A stretch of DNA of 64,000 nucleotides. Origin: Populus alba (taxonomy: Eukaryota > Streptophyta > Magnoliopsida > Malpighiales > Salicaceae). Location: assembly GCF_005239225.2 (NCBI RefSeq), contig NC_133301.1, positions 3,063,157-3,127,156 on the forward strand, written 5' to 3'. The notes under the pieces were generated by a model that worked only from the letters and a program-made list of their open reading frames with translations, made no database searches and was not told the DNA's origin. Of the stretch, positions 12,446 to 23,069 are shown piece after piece. Position numbers and translations under genes: made by a program. The number at the start of each line of letters is the position of its first letter. The first letter of the stretch is position 1.

Positions 12446-12724
12446 TATTAGATAATAATATAAATAATGTCATAGGACCTCACCTGATAGTTTAAGCTAT
12501 TGGATTGGGATGATTTTTTAACATCGTATCAGAGTCTTGATGATTAAGTGGTCATGAGTTCGAATTTCATCATCCTTATTTATTTGATAAAAATTAAACA
12601 CAAGATAAAATAAGCATGTACGAGTTTTAAATCTAAACGGCTTTCACTTGAAAGGGAATAATATAATTTATATATCGGGACCTCAACTAACAATTTAAAT
12701 TATTGGGTTAAGATATTTTTAACA
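12446..12724 (+). mobile_element. TRIM element, copy B (opposite orientation)
   Basis: The left LTR at 12446-12523 ends TTTTTTAACA and is followed by TCGTATCAGAGTC, a one-base-changed initiator-Met primer site. The internal part holds GTCATGAGTTCGAATTTC, shared with the other copies. The right LTR (about 12653-12724) follows the purine run TTGAAAGGG and lacks its first bases. Confidence 0.75.
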
Positions 12725-13200
12725 TTTTTTTTTATTAAATCTGTCAATATAGGTAGGTAGAGTACAAATAAAGGACAAACTCAAAGCTACAACTAGTTAT
12801 TTTTTTTTTAAAGTACAATTGAGAATGAAAGGTGATGACTTACGTACAAGGCATTATTTGATATCAACCTGGCCGACTACTGAAAAATGCTTTCCCAATT
12901 GGTTTATGGAAATTAAAACCCTTGTAAATACATAAAAAAAATGAAAATGACCATGCAAGCTCTCTTTAAAGGAAAATACACAGTGTCTCGCTTCAAAAAG
13001 CGAAGAAATGTCCTAAAAAGTCTCGTGTAAAGTTATGTGCAATGCATATATAAATGCTTGTTATTAATCATGGCCGATGTTTTCTTGCAAAGGAAAAAAG
13101 AATCTTGATATATTATAATTAGGAGAAAAGGATTGAGAAAATATCAATAAAAAAGTTTGAAATGAGATTGATTTGATGTTCCCTTCCAATTTCTCAATCT

Positions 13201-13892
13201 TTATTGGATTTATGCTTTGTCATTAGGGGTAATGCGAAGTAGCTAGCAACCACCTTGGCTTTAATACACGATTGGTTTATATCATCTTCTTGCCGATTGA
13301 TCACTGTATTTTGGGATCGAGAATCTTTCGAGCCATCGAACATTACAAGTTGCTGTATGAATTCCTTGATAGTAATTAATGGTGTTAATCTATGAGTTGC
13401 TTATTGGATATATGTTTTGTCATTAGGGGTAATGCAAAGGAGCACTTACCTTGGCTTTAATACACGATTAGTTTGTCAAAGAACAATATCAATTCAATAG
13501 TTTAAACTGTTAGGTGAGGTTTCAAGATATGATTTATATTATTTTTTAACACACCCTCTTAAGTGAAAACTTTTTGAACTTGAAACTTGCATGGACCCAC
13601 ATTACATTATGCTTATTTTTTATCAAATAAATGAGGAATGTGAGATTCGAATTCGTGACCGCTTAGTCATAAATGCTTTATTACCATGTCGAAGAGCCAT
13701 ATCAACCCAATAATTTAAGTTGTTAGATAAGATTGTAAAATATAATTTATATTATTCTCTAATATGGTTTATATCATCTTCTTGCCGATTGATCACTGTA
13801 TTTTGGGATCAAGAATCTTTCGAGCTATGGAACATTACAAGTTGTTGAGTGAATGCTTTAATAGTAATTAATTGTGTTAATCTATGGGTTTC
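13201..13892 (+). repeat. Tandem duplication, about 200-bp unit, second copy split by a TRIM
   Basis: Unit 1 is 13201-13400 and unit 2 is 13401-13892. Both start TTATTGGAT, share TTTGTCATTAGGGGTAATGC and the TTGGCTTTAATACACGATT block, and end near GTTAATCTATG. Unit 2 contains an extra 296 bases, the TRIM plus target duplication. With these removed it is about 196 bases long. Confidence 0.85.
13474..13764 (-). mobile_element. TRIM element, copy C, with target duplication
   Basis: LTRs of 78 bp lie at 13474-13551 and 13687-13764, 291 bp in total. Flanks are TAGTT (13469-13473) and TGGTT (13765-13769). The duplicate unit just upstream still has a single TGGTT at the same place, so this is a real 5-bp target duplication with one change. 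The primer site and purine run match the other copies. Confidence 0.9.
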
Positions 13893-15480
13893 TTGTTATC
13901 TTCTAATAAAAAAAAGTGTCTCGGGACAAATGCACTTTAAATCATGGAAAAGTTACGGCCCCTCGACAGTCTAATCAAGCTTTTAGATTTGAGTGATTAA
14001 AACATGATAATAATTTAATCAATTTATGTTATGGGGCTAATGCAAATAATTAAAAAAAAAAAAAAAAGAAGCTCGAGAGAGAGTGGAAGAAGTGCCCATA
14101 ATGATTCAATCATGCATATATAGTAGATGCCCTTTCGAGAGAGTGGAGGAAATGATTCTCATAAAGTTGCGTTTTTCTCCCCTCCCCCGTGTATGTAAAT
14201 AAACCGGGACTTGTAGATTGTTTGCCTCTAGCTAGCTTGCTTTTGAGGGATTTCTTGGGTTTGGTTTTTTATTTTCTTCCTTCTCCTCTCATTTCAAGAC
14301 GTCTTAATCAAATAGATACATCATTGTGCTCAATGATACTCGATGGAATATAAAGTCTTATTTTGTTTCATAAAAGTTCTCCTTTGAACTTATTTTAATA
14401 GGAGGTTTGCAATCATATGTTGGTGAGGGAAGAATCCACGAAAGCTTTCCAAGTAAAGAAAGTCCACATGGATTCATCAAAACATATTACGGTATTCTAC
14501 ACGTTCGAGCACCTCCACCATTAGGCATGAGAATAAAACCATCAAGTACAAAAGAATCTAATGAAAATTGTAATATTTACCTAGAAAAATGATCATTCCT
14601 AGAATTTTCTTGTAACTATAATCACTATTTATATTCTTATTCCAAAACTTTAGTTGATCAAAACAATATCATCAACACCATGACAAATCCTACCTACTCC
14701 TTGAGTGTACTTGTTAGGAGGGATTCAATGAATGATAGAAAGTTAGATATTTCATTTGTTTTGTAAAAAATATGAAAGACTCGAGAATATTTCAAATGTT
14801 TCTTCACCTTTAATTCCCCATAATGTATTAGCTATAATCTTTCTTCTCTTTTATAATTTTTAATATTAGAAAAAACTAATAGATAAAGTGATATTATTGA
14901 AGCAATTTTCCATGTAGCACTATGAATTGCAATAGTGAATCCACAATGTTTTTTTTGGTTGGTTAATTGTTTTTTGATTTCATCATCTTCATATTTGTTT
15001 GATTCATGATCAGATCTTATGGTTCGATTTGGGTTGCATGGATTTGTGTCAAAATAATCTAGCACCTAGTTGATGCTCGATTTAGGAAAAACAAATTTGA
15101 TTTCATTGATTTAAAACAATTAAAGCTTTAGGGATGAAATCAAAAATTGCCAATTCAAGGACTAATTTGAATAAAAAATGAAATAAATAGAAAAAGTGGT
15201 TGATGCATACATATCATGCGCCAGATTGCTAGAGAGGCCACCTCACTTGAAGGCCCATATGGCAGCCTAAGACGTCTAGTTTTACCCTTCCTTGGTGTCA
15301 TCCAAATCATCTCACCACGATCTACCTCTAAGTGCAACGCATGTCGATGAAAAGGCTTTTGTTTGACTCTAGCAAACCATTCTTCTTTTCTTTCTTTTTT
15401 TTTTTCTCAACTCGATTTCCATGCCAAAACTCTTCAAAAACCAAAGTGGGCTTCCAAAATTTTTTAAGTGTCAAATTTAA
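13893..15480. other. Intergenic DNA, no gene recognised
   Basis: AT-rich sequence with short open frames that match nothing known to me. One small repetition occurs near 14070-14150, where GAGAGAGTGGA plus nearby bases appear twice. No RNA gene was seen. Confidence 0.4.
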
Positions 15481-15499
15481 TTTTCATTCTTGTGATTTC

Positions 15500-16850
15500 T
15501 ATTTTTATCAATAATGTTTTATTCAATTTCATCATATAATATTGAGTTTGTTAAGAATTTAGCTTTTTGATTTTTTTTTTAAATTTTCCTTCTATGAGGC
15601 AATGCTAGTCTCATGGCCTAGTTTACAAGGTTTTCATGTTATCATGAGATTACTTAGGTTTTTTTTTTTAAATAGAATTTATTTTATTTTATCCTTAACA
15701 TTGAGTTTGTATGAAAATGAGCTTCGTGGTTTTTTTTATTTGTTATCTATGAGGTAATATCGGTCTCATAACTCAGGTCGCGAGTTTGAAAGGTTTCTAG
15801 GGTTGATTTGGGTGTTTTTTGGGTCATTTATTTAGATTTTTTTTTTAATTTTATCATTTGACATTGGGTTGATTAGAAAATAAAATTCATGAATTTTTTA
15901 TTTTCTTTCTATGAGGTTGTTCCCGTCTTATGACCTGGGTTACGAGTTTGACAGATTAGCTCGAGTTGTCTCAAATCTTTTTTTTGGTTTTTTTTGTTAA
16001 ATAGACTTGTTTTTCACAATTTCATCCTCTAACATTGAGCTGGTTAAAAATTAGGCTTCATAAATTATTTTAGTTTGCTTTCTTTAAGGTTATTTTGGGG
16101 CGACTCAGGTTTTTTTTTGTTGGTTTTTTAAAATTGATTTTTTATTTTGAATTTCATCCTCTAATATTAGGTTGGTTGAGATTTAGAACTTTATAATTTT
16201 TATAATTTTTTTTTTCTTTTGATGGGGTTATCCATTCTCATGATCCATGTTGCAAGTTCAGTGAGATAAATTGGGATAAATTGTTTGAACTCAGTTCTTT
16301 TTTTATCTATTTTTTAAAAATAATATATCTATTTTTTTTTTAATTGTCATCATTAAATATTTGGTTGGCTGGGAATTGGGACTTCATAGATTTTTATCAA
16401 TTTTGATTTTTATAGGGACTATCCAGTTCTCATGATCTATAATGCGGGTTTTGCCAGTTTACTCGGGTTGACTTCAACCATTTTTTATAATTTTTTTTCT
16501 TAAATTGATTTTTTTAAAATTTAATGTTTTTTCTTTCAATTTCATCCTCCAATATTAGGTTATTGGGAATTGAGCTTAGTAGATATTTTTCAATTTTTTT
16601 TTTATGAGTTTATTCTGTTTTCATGATTAGTATAATGAATTCAATGAGATAACCCGAGTTGACTCAATTTTTTTTGTTCATTTTTTTAAAAATTTATTAT
16701 TTTTTTTATTTTATCTTATAATATTGGGTTGATTGAAACGTGAGTTTCATGATTTTTTTTTTTAATTTTCTTTCAATGGAGGTTATCATAGTCTAATGAA
16801 TTGGATCGCAAGTTTTCTAACTTAACTAAGGTTGGTCTTATCAATCCAAT
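15500..16850 (+). repeat. Degenerate tandem array, about 8 units of 130-195 bp
   Basis: A phrase of the type CATCCTCTAATATTGGGTTG recurs near 15541, 15700, 15862, 16033, 16163, 16357, 16551 and 16720. It is followed each time by TTCATAATTTTTT and then TATGAGGTTATCC..TCTCATGACC..GCGAGTTT. The units are strongly diverged, so the array is old or under no constraint. Confidence 0.75.
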
Positions 16851-17410
16851 ATATCATCATCTTAATATTTAGAAAAAAAAAATGTTATCTAATATGTCAC
16901 AATCTTCAGTATTTGAAAGAAAATGTCATCTAATATGCATAAAATTCTTATTTCATGATTAAATTGTTTTTCTACTGGAAAATATGTTAGCAACACATTT
17001 GCTTTATATATATATATATATAAAAAAAGAATTAATGTGAACCGTGGCATAATGCAAGCCATAGATCTATTTATTATTTGAATAAAATGACTTTCATCGT
17101 TGTCCTCCTTTACCTGTCAAGCAATTAAATATCTCTGTTAACCTCTTTTTACCTTTTCTTCTCATCCTTCCTAACATATAAGAGATTTGCTTTTAACCGA
17201 GTGTGGTTAGCCAAACATACTCTCGAGACATGCTTTGGGGTCTATTGTATATATATTTTTCATTTATTTTAGTTTTTAGGTTTTTTATTTTTTTTCCTTA
17301 CACTCACTTCATGTTTATATATATATGCAATCTGTCTTTTGTTTTTTTCTTCTTCAATTAAGCTTCTCATTTGGTGTTAATAACTTAGCTATTATACTTC
17401 GCTCAGGGTC

Positions 17411-17523
17411 TATAAAATCAAGGGAACATAAATAAAAAGAGAAGGAGAAAAAGAAGGAGAATCTGATACAAAAATATTATATCTTTTTGTTGTGATTTTT
17501 TTTTAAAATTAGATTTAATGTGT

Positions 17524-17556
<33 letters not shown>

Positions 17557-18343
17557 CAAGTGTATATATATGTTAATTCTAGTATGTCTCAAACTAAAAC
17601 AATACAAAATATAAAAACAAGAAAAGTATATCTGTTTGTATTGTTATGAATCTCATGGATCTCTTTATCAGTATTGGGATCTAATTAATACGCCTCTTCA
17701 AGTTGATTGTGAACATGAACACACAACTAATTAACTTGGATAAATAAAAGATATATAAAACAAGCAGATCTTAATGGATTGAAACGATAGTGGATGCATT
17801 CTCTATGATAAGAAGGGATGATGAACGTGGTTCAGATGCATCAATAAAGCCTTACACGCCTTGCCTAAGAAGAAAATACTTGATTTGAGCCTTCTAGAAC
17901 AAGCAATTTTCTTTTGTTAGTTTCAAAGAAATATATTGATGAGCATTCTGAAGTGACAATAATGAGGATGCTAATGTAGTTTGTTGGCTAGTAATGAGGA
18001 GGGTAGATATTTATTGAGCAATTGGGAAGGGAGAAATAGGCTGCGACTTTGATACCCTATAAAATCAAGGGAATAAAAAGAAGAAGAGAAAGAAAAAAAA
18101 GAATTATATGGAAAAACATTATACCCCATGTTTTGAGTTTTTGTATTAAATTTAATGTGTTTCTAATACATTATAAGTGCGTGTGTATGTATTAATCTTG
18201 ATACAATTAGGAAATTCAAAATAGAAAAAAATATATCTTAAACTAGAAGTAGTAAAAATATATAAAACAAGGAAAATATGTGTTTTTTTTTTTAATGGCT
18301 AGGAAATCTTCTAAGTCTCCTCATCAGTACTGGACTCTAATAG
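17411..18343 (-). mobile_element. Small non-autonomous LTR retrotransposon
   Basis: Direct repeats of about 280 bp (17411-17690 and 18058-18343) begin TATAAAATCAAGGG and end near a CTAAT motif. They flank about 370 bp of non-coding sequence. Next to the right repeat, the minus strand reads GGTATCAAAGTCGCAGCC, an initiator-Met-like primer site. A purine run AAGAGGCG lies by the other repeat. The repeats differ at many positions and a TA microsatellite has grown in the left one. Confidence 0.6.
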
Positions 18344-18854
18344 GGTCTGACTAGGAACAGAGCCCAAGTCACCATGTCATCGGGTGAACCCTTCGTTTGT
18401 ATTTATTTCGTTTTGTATTTAACATGAATTTTAAATCAAGCTTTTAGTTAATTTCTTTACAAATAAACTATGCTAGAACTTTGTGATTTAAAGTTTTTAG
18501 TTAAAATTATTTCTTATATATATTTTTTTCTAACTTGGTATTAATATTTTCATTTCTTTATTTGCATATGTGATAATTAAGAGGGAACCAATGAATATTT
18601 CAATTTTTATTGAATAGAAAAATATTATTATTGATCAAAACTAATTTTAAAGGAGCACAACCTTCATATTTTAGCTTAGAATTAATGACATTGGTATGAA
18701 AAATCAAGGAAACTTTTCAACTGATTTCTTTCGCATGTTCTTCAAATTAAATCGAAGCAACCGGATCATTTGTAGTTTATTTGGGTGCCGTACTGCCACC
18801 AGTTCATGGCCTTGACCAAATCCTCCGTCTAAATAATTATTCTTGTGATAGTAA

Positions 18855-19015
18855 ACGTTTTTTTTTTAAAATAATTTTTATTTTATTTTTTTAAATTAAT
18901 ATTTTTTTAATATTTTTAGATTATTTTAATAAACTAATATCAAAAATAATTTTTTTAAAATATATTATTTTAATAATATTCTTAAAAATAACTATAACAA
19001 CATTTTCAAACACCG
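18855..19015. repeat. AT-rich dispersed MITE-like repeat
   Basis: The core (ATTTTAATAAACTAATATCAAAAATAATTTTTTT and flanking A/T blocks) recurs in related form near 9975-10140, 27385-27605, 27955-28140, 37720-37870, 57400-57560 and 63065-63170. No coding capacity. Some copies begin with a GTGTTTG-type edge, as do many MITEs. Confidence 0.5.
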
Positions 19016-19789
19016 ATAATTTCTACATTCTAGACTATAAACGTATCTTGACCAGCATATCATCTGAAATGTTGCTCCGGATAATATGTTGGAAGTCAAC
19101 TGAGAGTAGAGATAGTTGATTTTCTCATGATTGACTATTTCGAGAGAAATTCAGATAGTATGAGGACGTCCGATTGAAAATTGAGGCAGGTCATAATTAC
19201 CCAAATCAAATGCACATGAATGGAAATCTCGGGTTTTAAAGGTTTTTTCACTTTTAGCTACTCTCTGCCCTACAAGTCCATGATTACATCTTTGCCTCGA
19301 CATCCATGGTGGAAGACATCCCGGTTACAATTCACACTCCACACAAAGCCCAAGTTGGTACTTGGTCCAACCCATCGCCCACCCACACACATAATTACAT
19401 CACATCCATAGATTCAATTTGGAAACCAGACCTAGTTAGTGCTAACCTTCTTGATTAATGACTCTAATTAACTGAACTAATCCTAATTGTGGCTGATTTA
19501 GGACTTTGTTTTGCTATCCCACAACCAATTCTTTTACTAATCCTTGCCCAATGAGGCCTCTCTAAGTCTCTCTTGTGACAAGTGAAGTGACGTAGATCGA
19601 TCTCTGTTTTTTTTTTTTTTTTTTTTTGACTTGAAGCATGGCTGAAGCCCTATATATATTTATATGTATTCTATATGTGTCGGTTAATGATAATTAATTA
19701 AATTTTTTCCTTGGCTTATGTCCCCACTACCATTACTCATCTTTACCACTCAAGCCTTGCTCGTATTTAAGTTCTTCTATGGGCAAAGA

Positions 19790-19850
19790 GAATATATAGA
19801 CATATCACCATCTCTCTCACTCTCTCCCTCTCCCTCTCACATTCATTGTT
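19790..19850 (+). promoter_or_regulatory. Likely core promoter and CT-rich leader start of the YUCCA gene
   Basis: A TATA-type sequence AATATATAGA lies at 19791-19800, followed by a pyrimidine tract of CT repeats (about 19810-19840). That order is common around plant transcription starts. It would give a leader of roughly 440 bases before the ATG at 20272. Confidence 0.4.
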
Positions 19851-19901
19851 GAAGGTTGATTTTGCCCCGAAGTTCTTTGCTCATCTTCCGGTTTAACCTC
19901 C

Positions 19902-19958
19902 ATGGAACAACACAACGCACAGAGATTTCAAAAAAGAAAACAAAAGTTATTCTCATAA
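19902..19958 (+). other. Upstream ORF 1 in the YUCCA leader (18 codons)
   Basis: An ATG in the context CCATGG opens an 18-residue frame starting MEQHNAQRF and ending at TAA. If transcription starts near 19830, it lies in the leader and could reduce translation of the main frame. Confidence 0.35.
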
Positions 19959-20125
19959 GTGGATAAGTCCTCTCAATCCACTCCAATATTGAAGGAATTA
20001 AATCCCTCGCAAGGCCTAATCTCTCTTTAGATAAGAGAGAAATCCATCACTAAATCTTGGCTTAATCTTTCAACTTAGTCCCCCACTCACTCTCTCCCAA
20101 CATCAACAGCACGTTGTTTGGCCGA

Positions 20126-20158
20126 ATGGGTTCTCTTCAGTTCTGCTCTTTCTCTTGA
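20126..20158 (+). other. Upstream ORF 2 in the YUCCA leader (10 codons)
   Basis: ATG GGT TCT .. TGA encodes MGSLQFCSFS. It ends 113 bases before the YUCCA start codon. Whether it is translated depends on the real transcription start. Confidence 0.3.
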
Positions 20159-20271
20159 ACCCAACAACCAAGTTAGCTCTGACTCATATTGGTCATAGCT
20201 GATACAGTCCATCGGTGTGTTTATAACCCTTTTTTTAAACCACACTTATATACTCAGTTCTTAAACAGATC

Positions 20272-22470
20272 ATGGACTGCTTGAGAGAATTAGAAGGCAA
20301 ACATGCTCATGATCCTCTACTTGAAAAAATTATGAATAAATCTTCACGTGTATTTGTCCCTGGTCCAGTTATTGTTGGTGCTGGTCCTTCAGGCCTAGCC
20401 GTGGCAGCTTGTCTCAAGGACAAAGGTGTCTTAAGTATGGTACTGGAGAGATCTAGTTGCATAGCATCTTTGTGGCAGCTGAAGACTTATGACCGCCTAC
20501 GCCTTCACTTACCAAAACAATTCTGTGAGCTTCCTCTCATGGGGTTCCCTACTGAATTTCCAACTTACCCTACTAAGCAACAATTTCTTCATTATTTAGA
20601 GTCATATGCACAAATGTTTGAGATTGGTCCCCGGTTCAATGAGACTGTGTCACATGCCGAATATGATAAAGTTATTGGGTTTTGGCGCGTGAAGACTGTA
20701 GGGAAGAAGCTAGAGGAGACCGAGTATGTGTGCCGCTGGTTGGTGGTGGCGACCGGAGAGAATGCGGAGGCGGTGGTGCCAGAGATTCATGGAATGGAAG
20801 ATTTTGGAGGGGATATAAAGCATACAAGTTATTACAGAAGTGGAGAAGAGTTTACAGGGAAAAAGGTTTTGGTGGTGGGGTGTGGAAACTCCGGAATGGA
20901 AGTTTGTTTGGATCTATGCAATCATAGTGCTAAGCCTTCACTTGTTGTTAGAAATACAGTAAGTACTACTCATCTTAATTAGTTAAGCATATTGTTCTCT
21001 CCTTTTCTTACAACTTTATAGCAAAAAAATAAAAACCCTTTGAAAGGTTACTTAAGCCTTTGGGCAGTTCAAATCCAAATGTTCTGATGAGGAAAAAAAA
21101 ACTCGTTTTGATGATAGAACAATAAGATATACTGTTTTTTTTTTTTTTTTGAAAAACAATATAAATATTCAAATACCTGGTTTCGTATTATTTTCTCCCT
21201 TTCAGTCCTTTTTTTAATAAAAAAATCCAAATATAAATAACGAATGGAATGTTTGCAAAATGATCTGTTTTTATTTATTTATAAAATAAAACTCATTTAA
21301 AACTTTTTCTGTCCTGGCATGTATGATGTATTTCAGGCTCATTTCTTTCACGGGAGTCTAACAACAATTTCAAAGTGGTCTGGTGTGCATAGTGACTTCA
21401 AGTTCCAACAGACGCTTTCTTCTCCTTTTTTTTTTTTTTAAATGATAAGGAAAAGAAACAGGGATATGTAATTTTATACATAAAAATAAAAATCCTTGAT
21501 CTTTCACTTTCTTGGGATTCACAAGCATGCGCATAAAATGGTAAGAATCGTAAGGTTTTGCATGTATATCATAACAATACATCTCCCTTTTGTGTTCCTG
21601 TGATTAATTTTTCTCTGTAAAGACCTCCAGGCATATTCAGTCATGACCTCGAAGGAATTAGTCCATATGTACACACACATCACTCGGGCAACTAGACGGG
21701 TCACACCAATATCATCAAACTTTTAGCTCTTTTTTGAGTCATTCTATAAGCTTTCTATAAGTTGTAGAAGTGGCAACTTCTTGTCTTTTTCTTTTTTTAT
21801 AATTTTTGTGGGAATGTTATTTGTTTTGATTGAAGGTGCATGTTCTACCTCGAGAGATACTGGGCCAATCAACTTTCGGGTTGTCCATGTGGTTGCTCAA
21901 GTGGCTGCCTGTGCGCCTTGTCGATCGGTTCCTGCTGATAGTGTCGAGGCTAATGCTCGGTGATACGGCACGATTTGGATTGGACCGGCCGGAATTAGGT
22001 CCCCTTGAACACAAAAACTTGACCGGGAAGACCCCAGTATTGGATGTTGGGACACTAGCCAAGATCAAAAGTGGAGACATTAAGGTACTTTCCCAATTAT
22101 ATCACGTATCATATAATGAGCATATCACATCATTACTTTTCATTTTGCTCTCCCTGGCAGCATATGTATGTTTGAAATGGATCCTACTGTGCCAAACAAT
22201 CGTACTGTTTGCTTTTTTTTTTTTTTATTAACGTGGGTGTCCGGACCAGTTTACGCGTACCTCGACTAATCCCACAGGTTCTAAAGTTAACGACCATGTA
22301 AGCCTTCAGTGACCATCATATGAGTAACTTAGGGTTTGAATCTGAGACCACAGAGGGAGCAAACCTCTTGGTCCCAAGCTGTTACCATTGGGTCACCATC
22401 TAGATGGTTTTCTTGATTTCATAGCTAGTGTCGTGTAATTCTAATTCCCTTTTTCTATTTTTTTAACTTG

Positions 22471-22512
<42 letters not shown>

Positions 22513-23069
22513 TGTGTTCGGTGTGGAACTTAATACACTGTATATCCTAGCTAAAAATTCTATTTTTACTGTAGAATTCCTGAATTTTCCTTTGTTGTTT
22601 TAGATATGTCCAGAAATTAAGAAGCTAAAACGTCATACGGTAGAGTTTATTGAAGGGAAAACGGAGAATTTTGATGCTATTATCCTAGCGACAGGCTACA
22701 AAAGTATTGTGCCATCTTGGCTAAAGGTAACTTTTTTTTTTTTCTTTATCTTTGGTTCTTCATAATTTCCTTTCTTCTCTGAGTTTCTTATTCTTAAGGA
22801 TATGTTATTTTTGCACCAAGTTGATGATCAAAATGCTAAAGAAAAAGAGGACATGGGCTTCTTCTTCTTTTTTTAATTGTCAGGAAGGAGATATGTTCTC
22901 GGAGAAAGATGGATTTCCTAGAAAACCATTTCCAAATGGATGGAAAGGGGAGTGTGGGCTATATGCAGTGGGGTTCACCAAACGTGGAATATTAGGAGCC
23001 TCAGTGGATGCTATAAGAATAGCTGAAGACATTGAACGATGCAGAAACGAAGAAAGCTGCACCGTGTGA
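20272..23069 (+). CDS. YUC: YUCCA flavin monooxygenase (YUC2/YUC6 type)
   Basis: Indole-3-pyruvate monooxygenase, the last step of the TAA/YUC auxin pathway. Four exons join in frame: 20272-20958, 21836-22084, 22604-22726 and 22884-23069, giving 414 aa, the usual YUCCA length. All introns are GT..AG and phase 0. Visible motifs: FAD-binding GAGPSG (residues 36-41), ATGEN (160-164), the FMO-identifying FxGxxxHxxxY (178-188), NADPH-binding GCGNSG (203-208) and ATGY (341-344). The blocks [19 protein letters not shown] and [11 protein letters not shown] are YUCCA hallmarks. It looks closest to the YUC2/YUC6 clade, judged from memory of Arabidopsis sequences. No disabling change is seen. Intron 2 contains a SINE in reverse orientation and a long TA microsatellite. 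Leader upstream ORFs are possible. Confidence 0.95.
22213..22409 (-). mobile_element. SINE copy 1, in YUCCA intron 2
   Basis: Read on the minus strand, the element starts AACCATCTAGATGG. It passes a box B-like AGATTCAAACCCT and a body containing TGATGGTCACTGAAGGCTTA, and ends in GGACACCCACGTTAAT plus a run of A (T run at 22213-22226 on +). It matches the + strand copy at 41985-42184 over its whole length. The tRNA-like head and A tail mark it as a SINE. It resembles SINEs of Salicaceae. Confidence 0.85.
22472..22510. repeat. (TA)n microsatellite in YUCCA intron 2
   Basis: An uninterrupted run of about 19 TA units. It is likely to vary in length between individuals. Confidence 0.95.
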
